Origin: Anaerolineae bacterium | GTDB taxonomy: Bacteria; Chloroflexota; Anaerolineae; DUEN01 | Direction of reading: 5' to 3' | Assembly: GCA_025060615.1 (NCBI GenBank) | Contig: JANXBS010000026.1 | Coordinates: 1 to 47,923 of the forward strand | Length of the DNA: 47,923 nucleotides | In this document: positions 28,861 through 37,337 of the stretch, one piece after another | Layout of the letters: every line of letters begins with the position of its first letter | Numbering within the stretch: the first letter of the stretch is position 1 | Notes under the pieces: generated by a model | The model's input: the letters and a program-made list of their open reading frames with translations, nothing else | The model's database searches: none | Told to the model about the DNA's origin: nothing | Made by a program: the position numbers and the translations under genes

Positions 28861-30949
28861 CCTGCGTGATATGCTGCGTCAATACCTGATCCGGCGCAGC
28901 CTGGCGTGCATGGCAAGGGCAGCCGCGCGACGCCGTGCCGCATTAGATAGCGGCGAACTGACGGCATACTGCGCCACGATTCGACAGACGGTACGGAGCT
29001 TCTACGGCGAGCTACCGGCTGGCCGCGGCAGTCGGCCTGTGCAAGCTACCGAGGTCAGCCGTTTCGAGAAGCGCGGCTATCGTCTAGAAAACGTCCTCTT
29101 CGAATCCTTCCCAGGTTGGCAGGTGAACGCAACCGTTTACGTACCACTCGACTTCCAGTCACCCTTCCCGGCGGTGGTGATCCCAGTAGGCCATTCCGGC
29201 AAGCAGTTCGAGAGCTATCAATTGCCTGCCCAACTTTTCGCCCGCTGTGGCTATTTGGCTGTCCTATTCGACCCCCCTGGCCAGACTGGCGAAAAACGAG
29301 AGGGGAACGACCATTTCCTGGATGGCGTGCGCTGTTATCTGGTGGGGGAAACCTCCAGCCGTTACTTCGTCGCCGACGCGCTGCGCTGTATTGACTACTT
29401 GGAGACGCGGTCCGATGTGGATCTGAGCCGGGGAGTCGCTATGACCGGCGTCTCCGGTGGTGGCACTACGGCTATCTTGGCCACCTTGCTTGATGACCGT
29501 ATTGCTGTGTTGGGACCTTCTTGTTGTGTTAGCCCTCTAGCCGAGCTTGACATCACGCAATGCTACGCTGGCTGTCCGGAAACGCACATGTGGCGGCGAT
29601 ATGCAGAGGGGATTGATGAGATTGATCTCCTCTGTGCTGCGTTCCCTACTCCAATCCTGCTCATGGCCGGCGCTGAGGATGAAGTATTCCATATTGCAGA
29701 TACGCAGCAGCTGGCGGAAGAAGTAGCAGCGTTCTATGCACAAGCCGACGCCGGAGAGCGGTTTGTCTTCTTTGTGGATCAGGCCGGGCACGGCTATACG
29801 CTAGCGCAGGCGCGCCAATTCGTCCGCTTCATGGACCGCTGGCTATTAGGCCAGCCAGAGCGCGCTTTACCCGACCTCCCCGATGACGCATTTGCCCTCG
29901 ATCCTTACGAAGAAATGCGTTGCTTCCCGAGCCAGGCCGTCAACATGCGCACATTAGCCTTCCATCGGGCAGCTGCACTAGAAGCCACGCGCGACCGGGA
30001 TCCCATACGTATTCGAGCCGCTGCAGCCGCCATCAATGGGGTCGGGCATCCCATCCCCCGGCCCCAGGCGACTGAAGGCCAACCGTTCCGGGTTTGGACT
30101 CATCACTGGCAACAGGTAATGCTGTATCCAGAAGAAGGGATCGAGCTGCCAGCTACCTTTCTTTACCCCTACGATGCCAGTCGACCGACCCCAGCGCTCC
30201 TTCACCTAGATGATAGGGGCCGCAATCGCTTGCTTTATCGCCACGGGTTGCTGGCGCGGGCGATCAGGTTTTTAGAGGAGGGTCAGGATCATTATGCGGC
30301 CTTAAGCGTAGACCTACGAGGCTGGGGAGACTCAGCCCCAGCGATTTACCCATACGAAATGGCCTCCTGGGGAGGCCTTGATCGTTACCTGGCCTACACT
30401 AGCGCCGCACTGGGCGATCCGGTGATGGCCATGCGCGTGCGTGATGCCCTCTCGGCGCTGATTTACCTGCGCACGCGACCCGAGATTAGGCCCGATCATA
30501 TCGTGCTTACGGGATGTGGCCTGGGAGGCGTAGTAGCGCTGCAAGCCGCTGTGATTGATGGAGAAGTATCGGGGATAGTCATCTGGGATAGCCTGGTCAG
30601 CTTTCGGGCTTTGCTAGAGGAGCCTGAATACTCTTGGCCGGCCGAGGCTTTTCTGCCCAATGCCCTTCTACATTATGACCTGCCAGAGCTAGCAACTTGC
30701 CTATCCTCCCCAGCGCAGCTTTTGAACCCGCGTAATGGCCGCGGGGCTGTGCTTTCGGCAGAGGCAGTACATGAGCTCAATGCGATGATTGGCTGTACTC
30801 TCTATGTCTTGGCGGCTGATGAGCAAACAGTGACACAAGAAATTACACAAATGCTAGCCAGGCAAGTTACCGTGAATTGCCTGGCAGGGGGTGCTCGAAC
30901 AGAAGCAAAATCAGAAAGCTACTCGGCTCAGCGGGAGCTTTCCCGATGA
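28820..30949 (+). CDS. Two-module alpha/beta hydrolase (acetyl-xylan-esterase-like)
   Basis: A 709-residue protein. The first module (about 90-345) is an alpha/beta hydrolase of the acetyl ester hydrolase type: nucleophile Ser212 in TGVSGGGTT, acid region MAGAEDEVF and His in DQAGHGYTL. The second module (about 430-690) repeats the fold but reads TGCGLGGVV, so Cys566 stands where Ser is expected, and I see no clear catalytic His near its end. The first half probably carries the activity; the second may be structural or specialised. The start overlaps the URO-D-like gene by 41 nt, with GGGAGAC upstream. It likely removes ester groups from glycans. Confidence 0.85.
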   Translation: MAQVTQGPIPPKIDLRDMLRQYLIRRSLACMARAAARRRAALDSGELTAYCATIRQTVRSFYGELPAGRGSRPVQATEVSRFEKRGYRLENVLFESFPGWQVNATVYVPLDFQSPFPAVVIPVGHSGKQFESYQLPAQLFARCGYLAVLFDPPGQTGEKREGNDHFLDGVRCYLVGETSSRYFVADALRCIDYLETRSDVDLSRGVAMTGVSGGGTTAILATLLDDRIAVLGPSCCVSPLAELDITQCYAGCPETHMWRRYAEGIDEIDLLCAAFPTPILLMAGAEDEVFHIADTQQLAEEVAAFYAQADAGERFVFFVDQAGHGYTLAQARQFVRFMDRWLLGQPERALPDLPDDAFALDPYEEMRCFPSQAVNMRTLAFHRAAALEATRDRDPIRIRAAAAAINGVGHPIPRPQATEGQPFRVWTHHWQQVMLYPEEGIELPATFLYPYDASRPTPALLHLDDRGRNRLLYRHGLLARAIRFLEEGQDHYAALSVDLRGWGDSAPAIYPYEMASWGGLDRYLAYTSAALGDPVMAMRVRDALSALIYLRTRPEIRPDHIVLTGCGLGGVVALQAAVIDGEVSGIVIWDSLVSFRALLEEPEYSWPAEAFLPNALLHYDLPELATCLSSPAQLLNPRNGRGAVLSAEAVHELNAMIGCTLYVLAADEQTVTQEITQMLARQVTVNCLAGGARTEAKSESYSAQRELSR

Positions 30950-30986
30950 GCCCCAGACGCAAAGTAGTCGCATGTGTCATCCGCCT

Positions 30987-31940
30987 TCAATGCCACATAG
31001 ACATCCGGGCGGCACAAAGTGCCGCCGGCACCTGCAATAACTCCCCCACATCTCGCTCATCCAGGAACTGCCAGAACGCATGTAGCGCCGGACGCCGCGG
31101 CAACGTCTCATTACGCACCAGATATAGCCATCGGGTCATCGAAAGGCCCTCTATCCGCAGTGCTTTTACCCCGCCCAAGGCTATGCAACGACGGGCGGCA
31201 ATACATGGCACAAACCCCAGGCCAATCCCCTCTTCCACGGCTATGATAATCGCTTCTGAGTTCTCCAACGTCAATACCGTCTCCAGCCGTCCCACCTCTA
31301 TTCCCACTTGCCCTAACTTCTCCTCCAAGGTCATGTATGTGCCTGAAGACGGCTCGCGCAAGATAAAGCGCTCTTGATAGAGTTCCTGCGGATAAACCGT
31401 CTCCCGCGCGGCCCAGGGATGCGAAGCAGGGACGATCAGCACAATCTCGTCCTGGAAGAAGCGACGGTAATACAAGCCGCTACGCTGAATTCGCTCATCA
31501 GTGACCCCTACGTCCACCTCACCAGTTAGAAGCGCCTCCATTACCTCCGTGCGCGGGCGTATGCGCATGGCGACCCGCACCAGCGGATAGCGCTCACGGT
31601 AGTGCGCGATCAGACGCGGTAGTACGTACTTGCCTGAGGTGGTGGCACAACCGATCGTCAGATGCCCGACCACCTCTCCTGAGAGTGCTAAGGCTGCTTC
31701 CTCTATCTGCTTTTGGACGCGCACGAGGTCTCGCACTAAAGGCAATAAGGCCTCTCCGATCGCGCTGAGCTTGATCCGCCTCCCTCGCCGCTCGAAAAGC
31801 TGGATTCCTAACCTCTTCTCCAGAGCGCTGATATGTTGGCTGATCGCTGGCTGGCTGAGGTTTAGCTGCCGCGCAGCCAAGGAGAAGTTCTCCACCTCCG
31901 CCGCAACAAGGAAAATCTGTAGACTTTCTGGGTTTAACAT
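30987..31940 (-). CDS. LysR-family transcriptional regulator
   Basis: A 317-residue regulator with the N-terminal winged helix-turn-helix (SLAARQLNLSQPAISQHISALEKRLG, about residues 20-45) and a periplasmic-binding-protein-like effector domain (GHLTIGCATTSGKYVLPRL onward). It ends 38 nt from the esterase gene (convergent) and is divergent from the FAD/Fe-S oxidoreductase, which is its likely target along with itself. An effector such as a 2-hydroxy acid can only be guessed from that neighbour. Confidence 0.95.
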   Translation of the reverse strand: MLNPESLQIFLVAAEVENFSLAARQLNLSQPAISQHISALEKRLGIQLFERRGRRIKLSAIGEALLPLVRDLVRVQKQIEEAALALSGEVVGHLTIGCATTSGKYVLPRLIAHYRERYPLVRVAMRIRPRTEVMEALLTGEVDVGVTDERIQRSGLYYRRFFQDEIVLIVPASHPWAARETVYPQELYQERFILREPSSGTYMTLEEKLGQVGIEVGRLETVLTLENSEAIIIAVEEGIGLGFVPCIAARRCIALGGVKALRIEGLSMTRWLYLVRNETLPRRPALHAFWQFLDERDVGELLQVPAALCAARMSMWH

Positions 31941-32171
31941 CCGTACTTCGTACCCCCTTCCAGAGAAAGGGCCAATGCTGACCTCTTTTGTCTAAAGATG
32001 AGCTGCACTCACTTTGAACATGAGCTAGGCAAATCACCGAATCCAATAATAACCTATCAAGAAACTTCATAAACAAACATGATTCGCATCATAACCTTTG
32101 ATAAATCCTCTTTGTACCATCTCGTGTAAAGCAGATCCTCAAGCGCTAAAAAACGTGAGGAGGCAAGGGTT
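31941..32171. promoter_or_regulatory. Divergent control region with candidate LysR-type operator
   Basis: 231 nt between the LysR gene and its divergent neighbour, notably A+T-rich. A perfect palindrome ATGAT-TCGC-ATCAT occupies 32079-32092, about 80 nt ahead of the oxidoreductase start, where LysR activators commonly bind. A shorter GTAC-GAA-GTAC palindrome lies just before the LysR start. I could not place promoter hexamers with confidence. Confidence 0.45.
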
Positions 32172-35100
32172 ATGGGACGGCTGAGCGCTGAACAAAAAGC
32201 CTATCTGGAACGGAAATTCGGCGAGCGAGTGAATTTTCGTCGTGTGGAACGGAAGCTCTACGGCCATGACATCGCCGCTATCCCCAGCTTGATCCGGCCG
32301 ATCCTCGGCAACACGATCCCGGACGCCGTCGTCCAGCCGCAGACCGAGGAGGAACTGGTCGAGCTGGTGCGCTGGGCAAGTGAGAATGGCGTCCCACTCA
32401 CGCCACGAGCCAAGGCCTCATCGGGCTACGGCGGCGTGCTGCCAGTGAAGCAGGGCGTGGTGGTGGACTTCTATCGGATGAACCGCATCATCCAAATAGA
32501 TCCCCACGCGCAGACGGCTACCGTCCAAGCCGGCGTAGTCTGGGAGAAGCTAGACCGAGCACTGCAAAAGCACGGGTTGACCTTGCGCCTATACCCTACC
32601 AGCTATCCGGCATCCACCGTCGGCGGCTGGCTGGCCCAAGGTGGCGCCGGTATCGGCTCCTACGAGGCCGGCTGGTTCCGTGACAACGTGGTGAGCGCGC
32701 GCGTCGTGCTGCCTAACGGGACGGTGAGGGAGTTCACTGGCGATGATTTGGACCTGATCTCTGATGCCGAGGGGATCACAGGCCTGATCAGCCAGGTCAC
32801 GGTGCGCGTGCAGCCCCTTGAAGAGCTAGAGGTGGTGTCCATCGGATGTCCCGACGCGTACGGCTTACAACGGTTGCTGCAATCCTTCGCGGACGAAAAG
32901 CTGCCGATCTGGTCGTTGGTCTTCATCAACCCGCGCATGGCGGAGCTGAAAAACCGCGCTCCACTGCTCGAACACCACGGCCATCCGGTGGAAGAACGCG
33001 TCCTACTGCCAGCGTCCTACATCGTCACCCTGGCCTTCCGCAAGAGGGATCACCAGACGATCATGGATCGGCTACCTGAGCTTCTCAAGCCGTGCGAGGC
33101 GGAGCTGCTCAGCGAGCGTATCGCCCAACACGAGTGGAAGCATCGCTTTAAGCTGATGGTGGTCAAACGCCTAGGGCCTAGCCTGGTGCCGGCCGAGGTT
33201 GTCATCCCCCTCGCCACCTTAGGCGATGTGATGACGGAGATCGAGCGCAAGGTGGATCAGCCCATCGTCAAGGAGGGCGTAGTCATCCGAGAGGGCAAAA
33301 ATGGCCAGCCCGAGGTGGTCATCTTGGGCTTCATTCCCAGCGACCAGCGCAAGTTCAGTTACAACTTCGTCTTCGGACTGGTGCTCACTATCATGAAGAT
33401 CGCTGAGCGGCATGGCGGCAGGCCATACGCCACCGGACTGTATTTCTCTCAAAAGGCAACGGAGGTGCTGGGGGCGGACCGAGTCCAACGGCTGCGCGCT
33501 TTCAAAGCCCAGGTGGATCCCAAGGGCATTCTAAACCCCGGCAAAGTCATCGGCAACGGCCTGCTGGGGACTGCGCTCAACCTAGCGAGCGCGGTCGAGC
33601 CGCTCATCCGTCCGCTTGGCAACTACGTGATCACCCAGATCGGCGAGCGTCCCACGCAGCCGGTGCGCGGCATTCCAGCAGATGTGGCATGGTACGCCTA
33701 CAGCTGTTCACAATGTGGGTACTGCATCGAAGAATGCGACCAATTTTATGGGCGAGGGTGGGAGAGCCAAAGCCCGCGCGGCAAGTGGTACTGGCTGCGC
33801 GAGTACATGGAGGGTCGTGAGCAGTGGGACCAGGCCATGGTGGACACATTCCTGGCCTGTACCACCTGTGAGTTGTGCAACCTGCGCTGTTCGGCGGCGC
33901 TTCCCATCGAGCCATCTTGGATGAAGCTGCGCGGCCTGCTCGTGCAAGAGCAGAAGAAGATGACCTTCCCGCCGTTCGAGATGATGGCGGCGGCATTGGT
34001 TAAGGAAGGCGACATCTGGGCCGGCTACCGTCGAGATCGCGCCGCCTGGTTCCCGTCGGATCTGCTGGAGAGGCATGGGCCAGCGCACAAGGCTAGGAAC
34101 GTCTATTTCGCCGGCTGCACCGCCAGCTACGTGGAGAACGACATCGGCATGGCCAGCGTCCGGCTGTTGGATGCCGCCGGTGTGGATTTCACCTACCTGG
34201 GCGAACGGGAAAGCTGCTGCGGCACGCCTATGCTGGTGGCGGGTAAATGGGATCTCTTTGCCGAGACGATGAAAAAGAACATCCAGGCGGTCAAGGATGC
34301 CGGCGCGGACACCGTGATCAGCTCCTGCCCTGCCTGCGATATGATGTGGCGGCACGTCTATCCCGAATGGGCCAAGAAATTGGGCATCGAGTACAATATC
34401 ACAGCCAAGCACTACAGCGAGGTGGTAGCTCAGAAGATCCAGGCGGGAGAGTTCCGCTTCCCTGAGAACGGCCGACCGCGGGTTCGGGTAACCTGGCACG
34501 ACTCGTGTCACATCGGCCGCGTGTCAGGCGTATACGAGCCGCCTCGTCAGCTCATCCAGGCCGTTCCCGGCGTCGAGTTCGTCGAGATGCCGTTCAACCG
34601 CGAGCAGGCACACTGCTGTGGCTCAGTATTGACACTGATCAAGGAGCCTCCAGTGGCCGCTGAGGTCGGCAAGATGCGCCTGGATGAGGCGGTGGAAGTT
34701 GGCGCTGAAAAGATCCTAGCCCTGTGTCCATGCTGTGAATTCCAATTTCGCGTCTCGGCCGAGAAGAAGCAAGTACCGGTAGAGGTAGTAGACCTAGCGC
34801 GCTTTGCGGCGTCGGCTCTGGGCTACGAGTTCCCGGACCCGAACCCGGAGGTGCAAAAGCAGTGGGCGGTGTTTGAGGCGATGATCGCTCTGATGACGCC
34901 GCAGGGCTTCGCCGACCTGATGAGCACCATGTGGCCGGAGCTGATCAATGCAATGCCTTTTGGCATGGGACGGATGATGCGGCTGATGGGACGGATCCCA
35001 GGCGCCTTAGAGGCGATGAAGCCCCTCTTCCCGATCCTCTTCCCCAGGCTGTTGCCGATGATGATGCCCAAGGTGATGCCGGTGATGCTCGATCGAGTGG

Positions 35101-35252
35101 CTCAGCGCATTCCGATGCCAGACTACATGCGGGAGCAGATGCCGGAGCTGATGCCTAAAGTCGTGGACAATCTGATGCCACATATGATCGGCGACGTGGT
35201 CCCGCTGGTAACCGAGCCGATGATAGACTACTTGAGGGGCAAAACGCAATGA
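32172..35252 (+). CDS. Fused FAD-linked oxidase and iron-sulfur (CCG) oxidoreductase
   Basis: A 1026-residue fusion. Residues about 55-195 are an FAD-binding (PCMH-type) domain and about 200-465 an FAD-oxidase C-terminal domain, as in GlcD and D-lactate dehydrogenases. Two 4Fe-4S motifs follow (Cys512/515/518/522 and Cys563/566/569/573), then two CCG domains (Cys682-683 and Cys815-816 with their partners), as in GlcF and GlpC. The protein should oxidise a 2-hydroxy acid and pass electrons to the membrane pool. Its last ~115 residues are rich in Met-Pro and are not part of these families. The start follows GAGGAGGCAAGGGTT. It is divergent from a LysR gene. The substrate (glycolate, lactate or other) is open. 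Confidence 0.9.
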   Translation: MGRLSAEQKAYLERKFGERVNFRRVERKLYGHDIAAIPSLIRPILGNTIPDAVVQPQTEEELVELVRWASENGVPLTPRAKASSGYGGVLPVKQGVVVDFYRMNRIIQIDPHAQTATVQAGVVWEKLDRALQKHGLTLRLYPTSYPASTVGGWLAQGGAGIGSYEAGWFRDNVVSARVVLPNGTVREFTGDDLDLISDAEGITGLISQVTVRVQPLEELEVVSIGCPDAYGLQRLLQSFADEKLPIWSLVFINPRMAELKNRAPLLEHHGHPVEERVLLPASYIVTLAFRKRDHQTIMDRLPELLKPCEAELLSERIAQHEWKHRFKLMVVKRLGPSLVPAEVVIPLATLGDVMTEIERKVDQPIVKEGVVIREGKNGQPEVVILGFIPSDQRKFSYNFVFGLVLTIMKIAERHGGRPYATGLYFSQKATEVLGADRVQRLRAFKAQVDPKGILNPGKVIGNGLLGTALNLASAVEPLIRPLGNYVITQIGERPTQPVRGIPADVAWYAYSCSQCGYCIEECDQFYGRGWESQSPRGKWYWLREYMEGREQWDQAMVDTFLACTTCELCNLRCSAALPIEPSWMKLRGLLVQEQKKMTFPPFEMMAAALVKEGDIWAGYRRDRAAWFPSDLLERHGPAHKARNVYFAGCTASYVENDIGMASVRLLDAAGVDFTYLGERESCCGTPMLVAGKWDLFAETMKKNIQAVKDAGADTVISSCPACDMMWRHVYPEWAKKLGIEYNITAKHYSEVVAQKIQAGEFRFPENGRPRVRVTWHDSCHIGRVSGVYEPPRQLIQAVPGVEFVEMPFNREQAHCCGSVLTLIKEPPVAAEVGKMRLDEAVEVGAEKILALCPCCEFQFRVSAEKKQVPVEVVDLARFAASALGYEFPDPNPEVQKQWAVFEAMIALMTPQGFADLMSTMWPELINAMPFGMGRMMRLMGRIPGALEAMKPLFPILFPRLLPMMMPKVMPVMLDRVAQRIPMPDYMREQMPELMPKVVDNLMPHMIGDVVPLVTEPMIDYLRGKTQ

Positions 35253-35259
35253 CCGATGC

Positions 35260-35294
35260 GAGTTGGGCACCGGTTTTGAATCGGTGCCCAGCTC
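35260..35294. terminator. Hairpin after the FAD/Fe-S gene, no T-run
   Basis: The arms at 35260-35272 and 35282-35294 pair over 13 positions (one G-U) with a 9-nt loop, just 8 nt after the stop codon. No T-run follows, so it may act in mRNA 3'-end stability or as a Rho-assisted stop rather than a classic terminator. Confidence 0.5.
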
Positions 35295-35589
35295 GTGATA
35301 CCGTCGCATCTGAACGTGGTTGAAAGAGCAGTGAGTCTGGAGGGGCTTGTCCCAAAGCTTTTAACCGGCCCTTGACCTGCCTTCCTAGCCCCACTGGAGA
35401 GGCCAGCCAAGCCGGAGAAAGGGCAGGTGAGGACTGCAATAGGCCTGGTGCGAGTCAACGCGTTCCGCGAGGGCAGACGACAGATTGCCTCCGCCAACAT
35501 CCAATGGCACAATTCCATCTAAGCTGGTTTCCCCTTATCTTAGACATTAGACAGTTTCTCGCAACATCCTTCGGAACGCGGAGAAAATC
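35295..35589. other. Intergenic region, no gene seen
   Basis: About 295 nt before the glycosyltransferase. Short open frames here have no ribosome site or family resemblance. No tRNA or riboswitch pattern was recognised, and no promoter could be placed convincingly. Confidence 0.4.
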
Positions 35590-36714
35590 GTGCGCATCGC
35601 CTTGGATATCACGCCACTGGATACAGGCCACCGCGCGCGCGGCATCGGCGTGTATGTGCAGGGCCTCCTCCAGGGACTGCTCACCCTGAAGACGGAACAT
35701 ACTTGGCTGCTGATCACCCACACTCCATCCCGACACGCCGGCCTGCCCCCGTCCTGGCGGGCTGTCTGGCTGCCGCGGCCGGCCCTGGGCAGGCTCACCG
35801 CCCTGGCGACCCATCAACTCTTGCTGCCGGCCCTCTTGCAACGCCTGCAAGCCGATCTTATCCATTTCCCCAGCCTATCGGCCCATGTGAGCGTCACCGG
35901 CCTGCCCTGGCGGGTTCCAGGCCCGTTTGTGGTCACCGTACACGACTTCACCCCATGGCACATCCCGGCCTTGCTGCATGGCAAACGCGTCAATCACTGG
36001 TGGTATGCTCGCCAGCGAGCATGGGCGCGCCGCGCCGCCCGGCTGATCTGCGTGAGCCAGGCCACCCGCGAAGACGCCGTACGCCTGCTGGGGATCTCGC
36101 CTGAACGCTGCCCTGTGATCTATGAGGGGGTGGATTCTCATCGTTTCCGCCCTTCAGACGAGCCGCGCCCCATCCCGCCTTTCATCCTATTCGTCGGCGG
36201 TGATCTTCCCAACAAAAACCGGGAGGGTGTGATGCAGGCGTTTGTTCAGCTTTGCCGTCAGACGGATCTGCCCCATCGGCTGGTGCTGGTGGGGTTCGAC
36301 GCGCGCAGCGATGCGGAATTGGCCATGCAGTATCCGGGCCTCGATCTGTCCCGCGTGCGACGTGTGCAACACCTCTCGTCTGAAGAGCTCGCGCGGCTCT
36401 TCCGTCAGGCTGATCTGTTCGTATTCCCCTCATGGCACGAGGGGTTTGGGCTGCCTGTGCTAGAGGCGATGGCCTCCGGGACGCCAGTAGTGACCTCTAC
36501 TACGTCGAGCCTTCCTGAGGTAGCTGGCGACGCCGCTCTTTTAGTGGATCCGGACGATGTGAGCGGCCTATGCCGGGCCATGGAGCACGTCTTACGCGAT
36601 CGCAGCCTGTGGTCACGGCTACAGGCGGCCGGCCTGGCCCGGGCCCAACAGTTCACATGGGAGAGGACAGCACAACTCACCCTTCAGGTGTACGAGGAAG
36701 CAGCTCGAGGATAA
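35590..36714 (+). CDS. Glycosyltransferase family 4 protein (GT-B fold)
   Basis: A 374-residue glycosyltransferase. The N-terminal Rossmann domain starts ALDITPLDTGHRARGIGVY. The C-terminal donor domain shows FILFVGGDLPNKN and HEGFGLPVLEAMASGTPVV with the family's EX7E-type motif. It transfers a sugar from a nucleotide donor to an unknown acceptor (cell-surface glycan or glycolipid). The start is GTG at 35590, preceded by GCGGAG. It stands alone, followed at once by a hairpin. Confidence 0.9.
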   Translation: MRIALDITPLDTGHRARGIGVYVQGLLQGLLTLKTEHTWLLITHTPSRHAGLPPSWRAVWLPRPALGRLTALATHQLLLPALLQRLQADLIHFPSLSAHVSVTGLPWRVPGPFVVTVHDFTPWHIPALLHGKRVNHWWYARQRAWARRAARLICVSQATREDAVRLLGISPERCPVIYEGVDSHRFRPSDEPRPIPPFILFVGGDLPNKNREGVMQAFVQLCRQTDLPHRLVLVGFDARSDAELAMQYPGLDLSRVRRVQHLSSEELARLFRQADLFVFPSWHEGFGLPVLEAMASGTPVVTSTTSSLPEVAGDAALLVDPDDVSGLCRAMEHVLRDRSLWSRLQAAGLARAQQFTWERTAQLTLQVYEEAARG

Positions 36715-36723
36715 AAAAGAGAA

Positions 36724-36761
36724 CGCCGGAAGGCACTCTCCCCCAAAAGTGCCCTCCGGCG
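36724..36761 (-). terminator. Hairpin terminator, best suited to the minus-strand transcript
   Basis: The arms at 36724-36737 and 36748-36761 pair in 13 of 14 positions. Read on the minus strand the stem is followed by TTCTCTTTTTTAT, a good U-tract, so it should end the transcript of the c-di-AMP receptor and B12-binding genes. On the plus strand only a poor T-run follows, but it could also help to end the glycosyltransferase mRNA. Confidence 0.75.
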
Positions 36762-36955
36762 TGGCAACCCTTTCAAGTTGCCTGTGAATATTAATATAAT
36801 GGAAATCTAACAAATTGGCGTGTAAGCCGCCTTACAGGTGGATTACAAATATTGTTTCCCCTTTCACTGATTACCTTCTAGTTTTTATACCCAACCCACA
36901 AGATATAATGAGGAGGTTTCTACCGCTCGGGATGGAAGAAGTTCTATTGAGCATC
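36762..36955. other. A+T-rich intergenic stretch
   Basis: About 194 nt between the terminator hairpin and the end of the B12-binding gene. It holds TATAAT-like words (36795 and 36904) without matching -35 hexamers and leads to no plus-strand gene. No function is assigned. Confidence 0.35.
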
Positions 36956-37321
36956 CTAATCCACCCCGGGCGTTTCCGAGCCATCGAACACGACGTCAAA
37001 GAATCCCAGCTTGCGAGCCCGCTCGGCGATGGGCGGAGTGCTACCGAAGGCGAACCGCACCCCGGCTGAGCGCAGCTCGTCAGCTGCCTCGGCGAATTCG
37101 CTGAGGAGCCGCTCACCCGTTTCCGGCCTCAGCCGATAGGATACGCCGATCAAGTCAGCGCGATGCTCACGGGCGGCAGCCAGCACCCGTTCGATAGGCA
37201 CCGCCGGCCCTAGAAAGATCGTCTCCCAGCCGACCTGCTCGGCCAGGCGCAAGAAGTTCACCACGCCAGCTACGTGGACGCACTCGCCGAGCGCAGCAGC
37301 GACAACGGTTTTACGTGTCAT
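36956..37321 (-). CDS. Small stand-alone cobalamin (B12)-binding-domain protein
   Basis: A 121-residue Rossmann-like protein resembling B12-binding domains: TVVAAALGECVHVAGVVNFLRL, then GWETIFLGPAVPIERV and ADLIGVSYRL. The His in HVAG matches the cobalt-ligating HxxG, but the DxH signature reads Cys-Val-His, so the Asp that normally supports the His is replaced. The ATG at 37321 is chosen because it fits the domain start and has GAGG upstream; a longer frame to 37483 overlaps the receptor gene. It lies 16 nt downstream of that gene, so one transcript. It lacks the helical cap domain of methyltransferase corrinoid proteins. A partner enzyme is not visible next to it. Confidence 0.75.
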   Translation of the reverse strand: MTRKTVVAAALGECVHVAGVVNFLRLAEQVGWETIFLGPAVPIERVLAAAREHRADLIGVSYRLRPETGERLLSEFAEAADELRSAGVRFAFGSTPPIAERARKLGFFDVVFDGSETPGVD

Positions 37322-37337
37322 CGGAGCCTCACCAGCT

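Noticed and set aside
30877-31377. A 166-codon plus-strand open frame
   Set aside because: Antisense to the LysR gene, low-complexity composition and no motif.
33708-34511. A 267-codon minus-strand open frame
   Set aside because: Antisense shadow of the Fe-S/CCG part of the oxidoreductase; rich in His and Arg without domain pattern.
36815-37069. An 84-codon plus-strand frame near TATAAT-like words
   Set aside because: No -35 element at a correct distance, no ribosome site at the start, and it runs into the antisense of the B12-binding gene.
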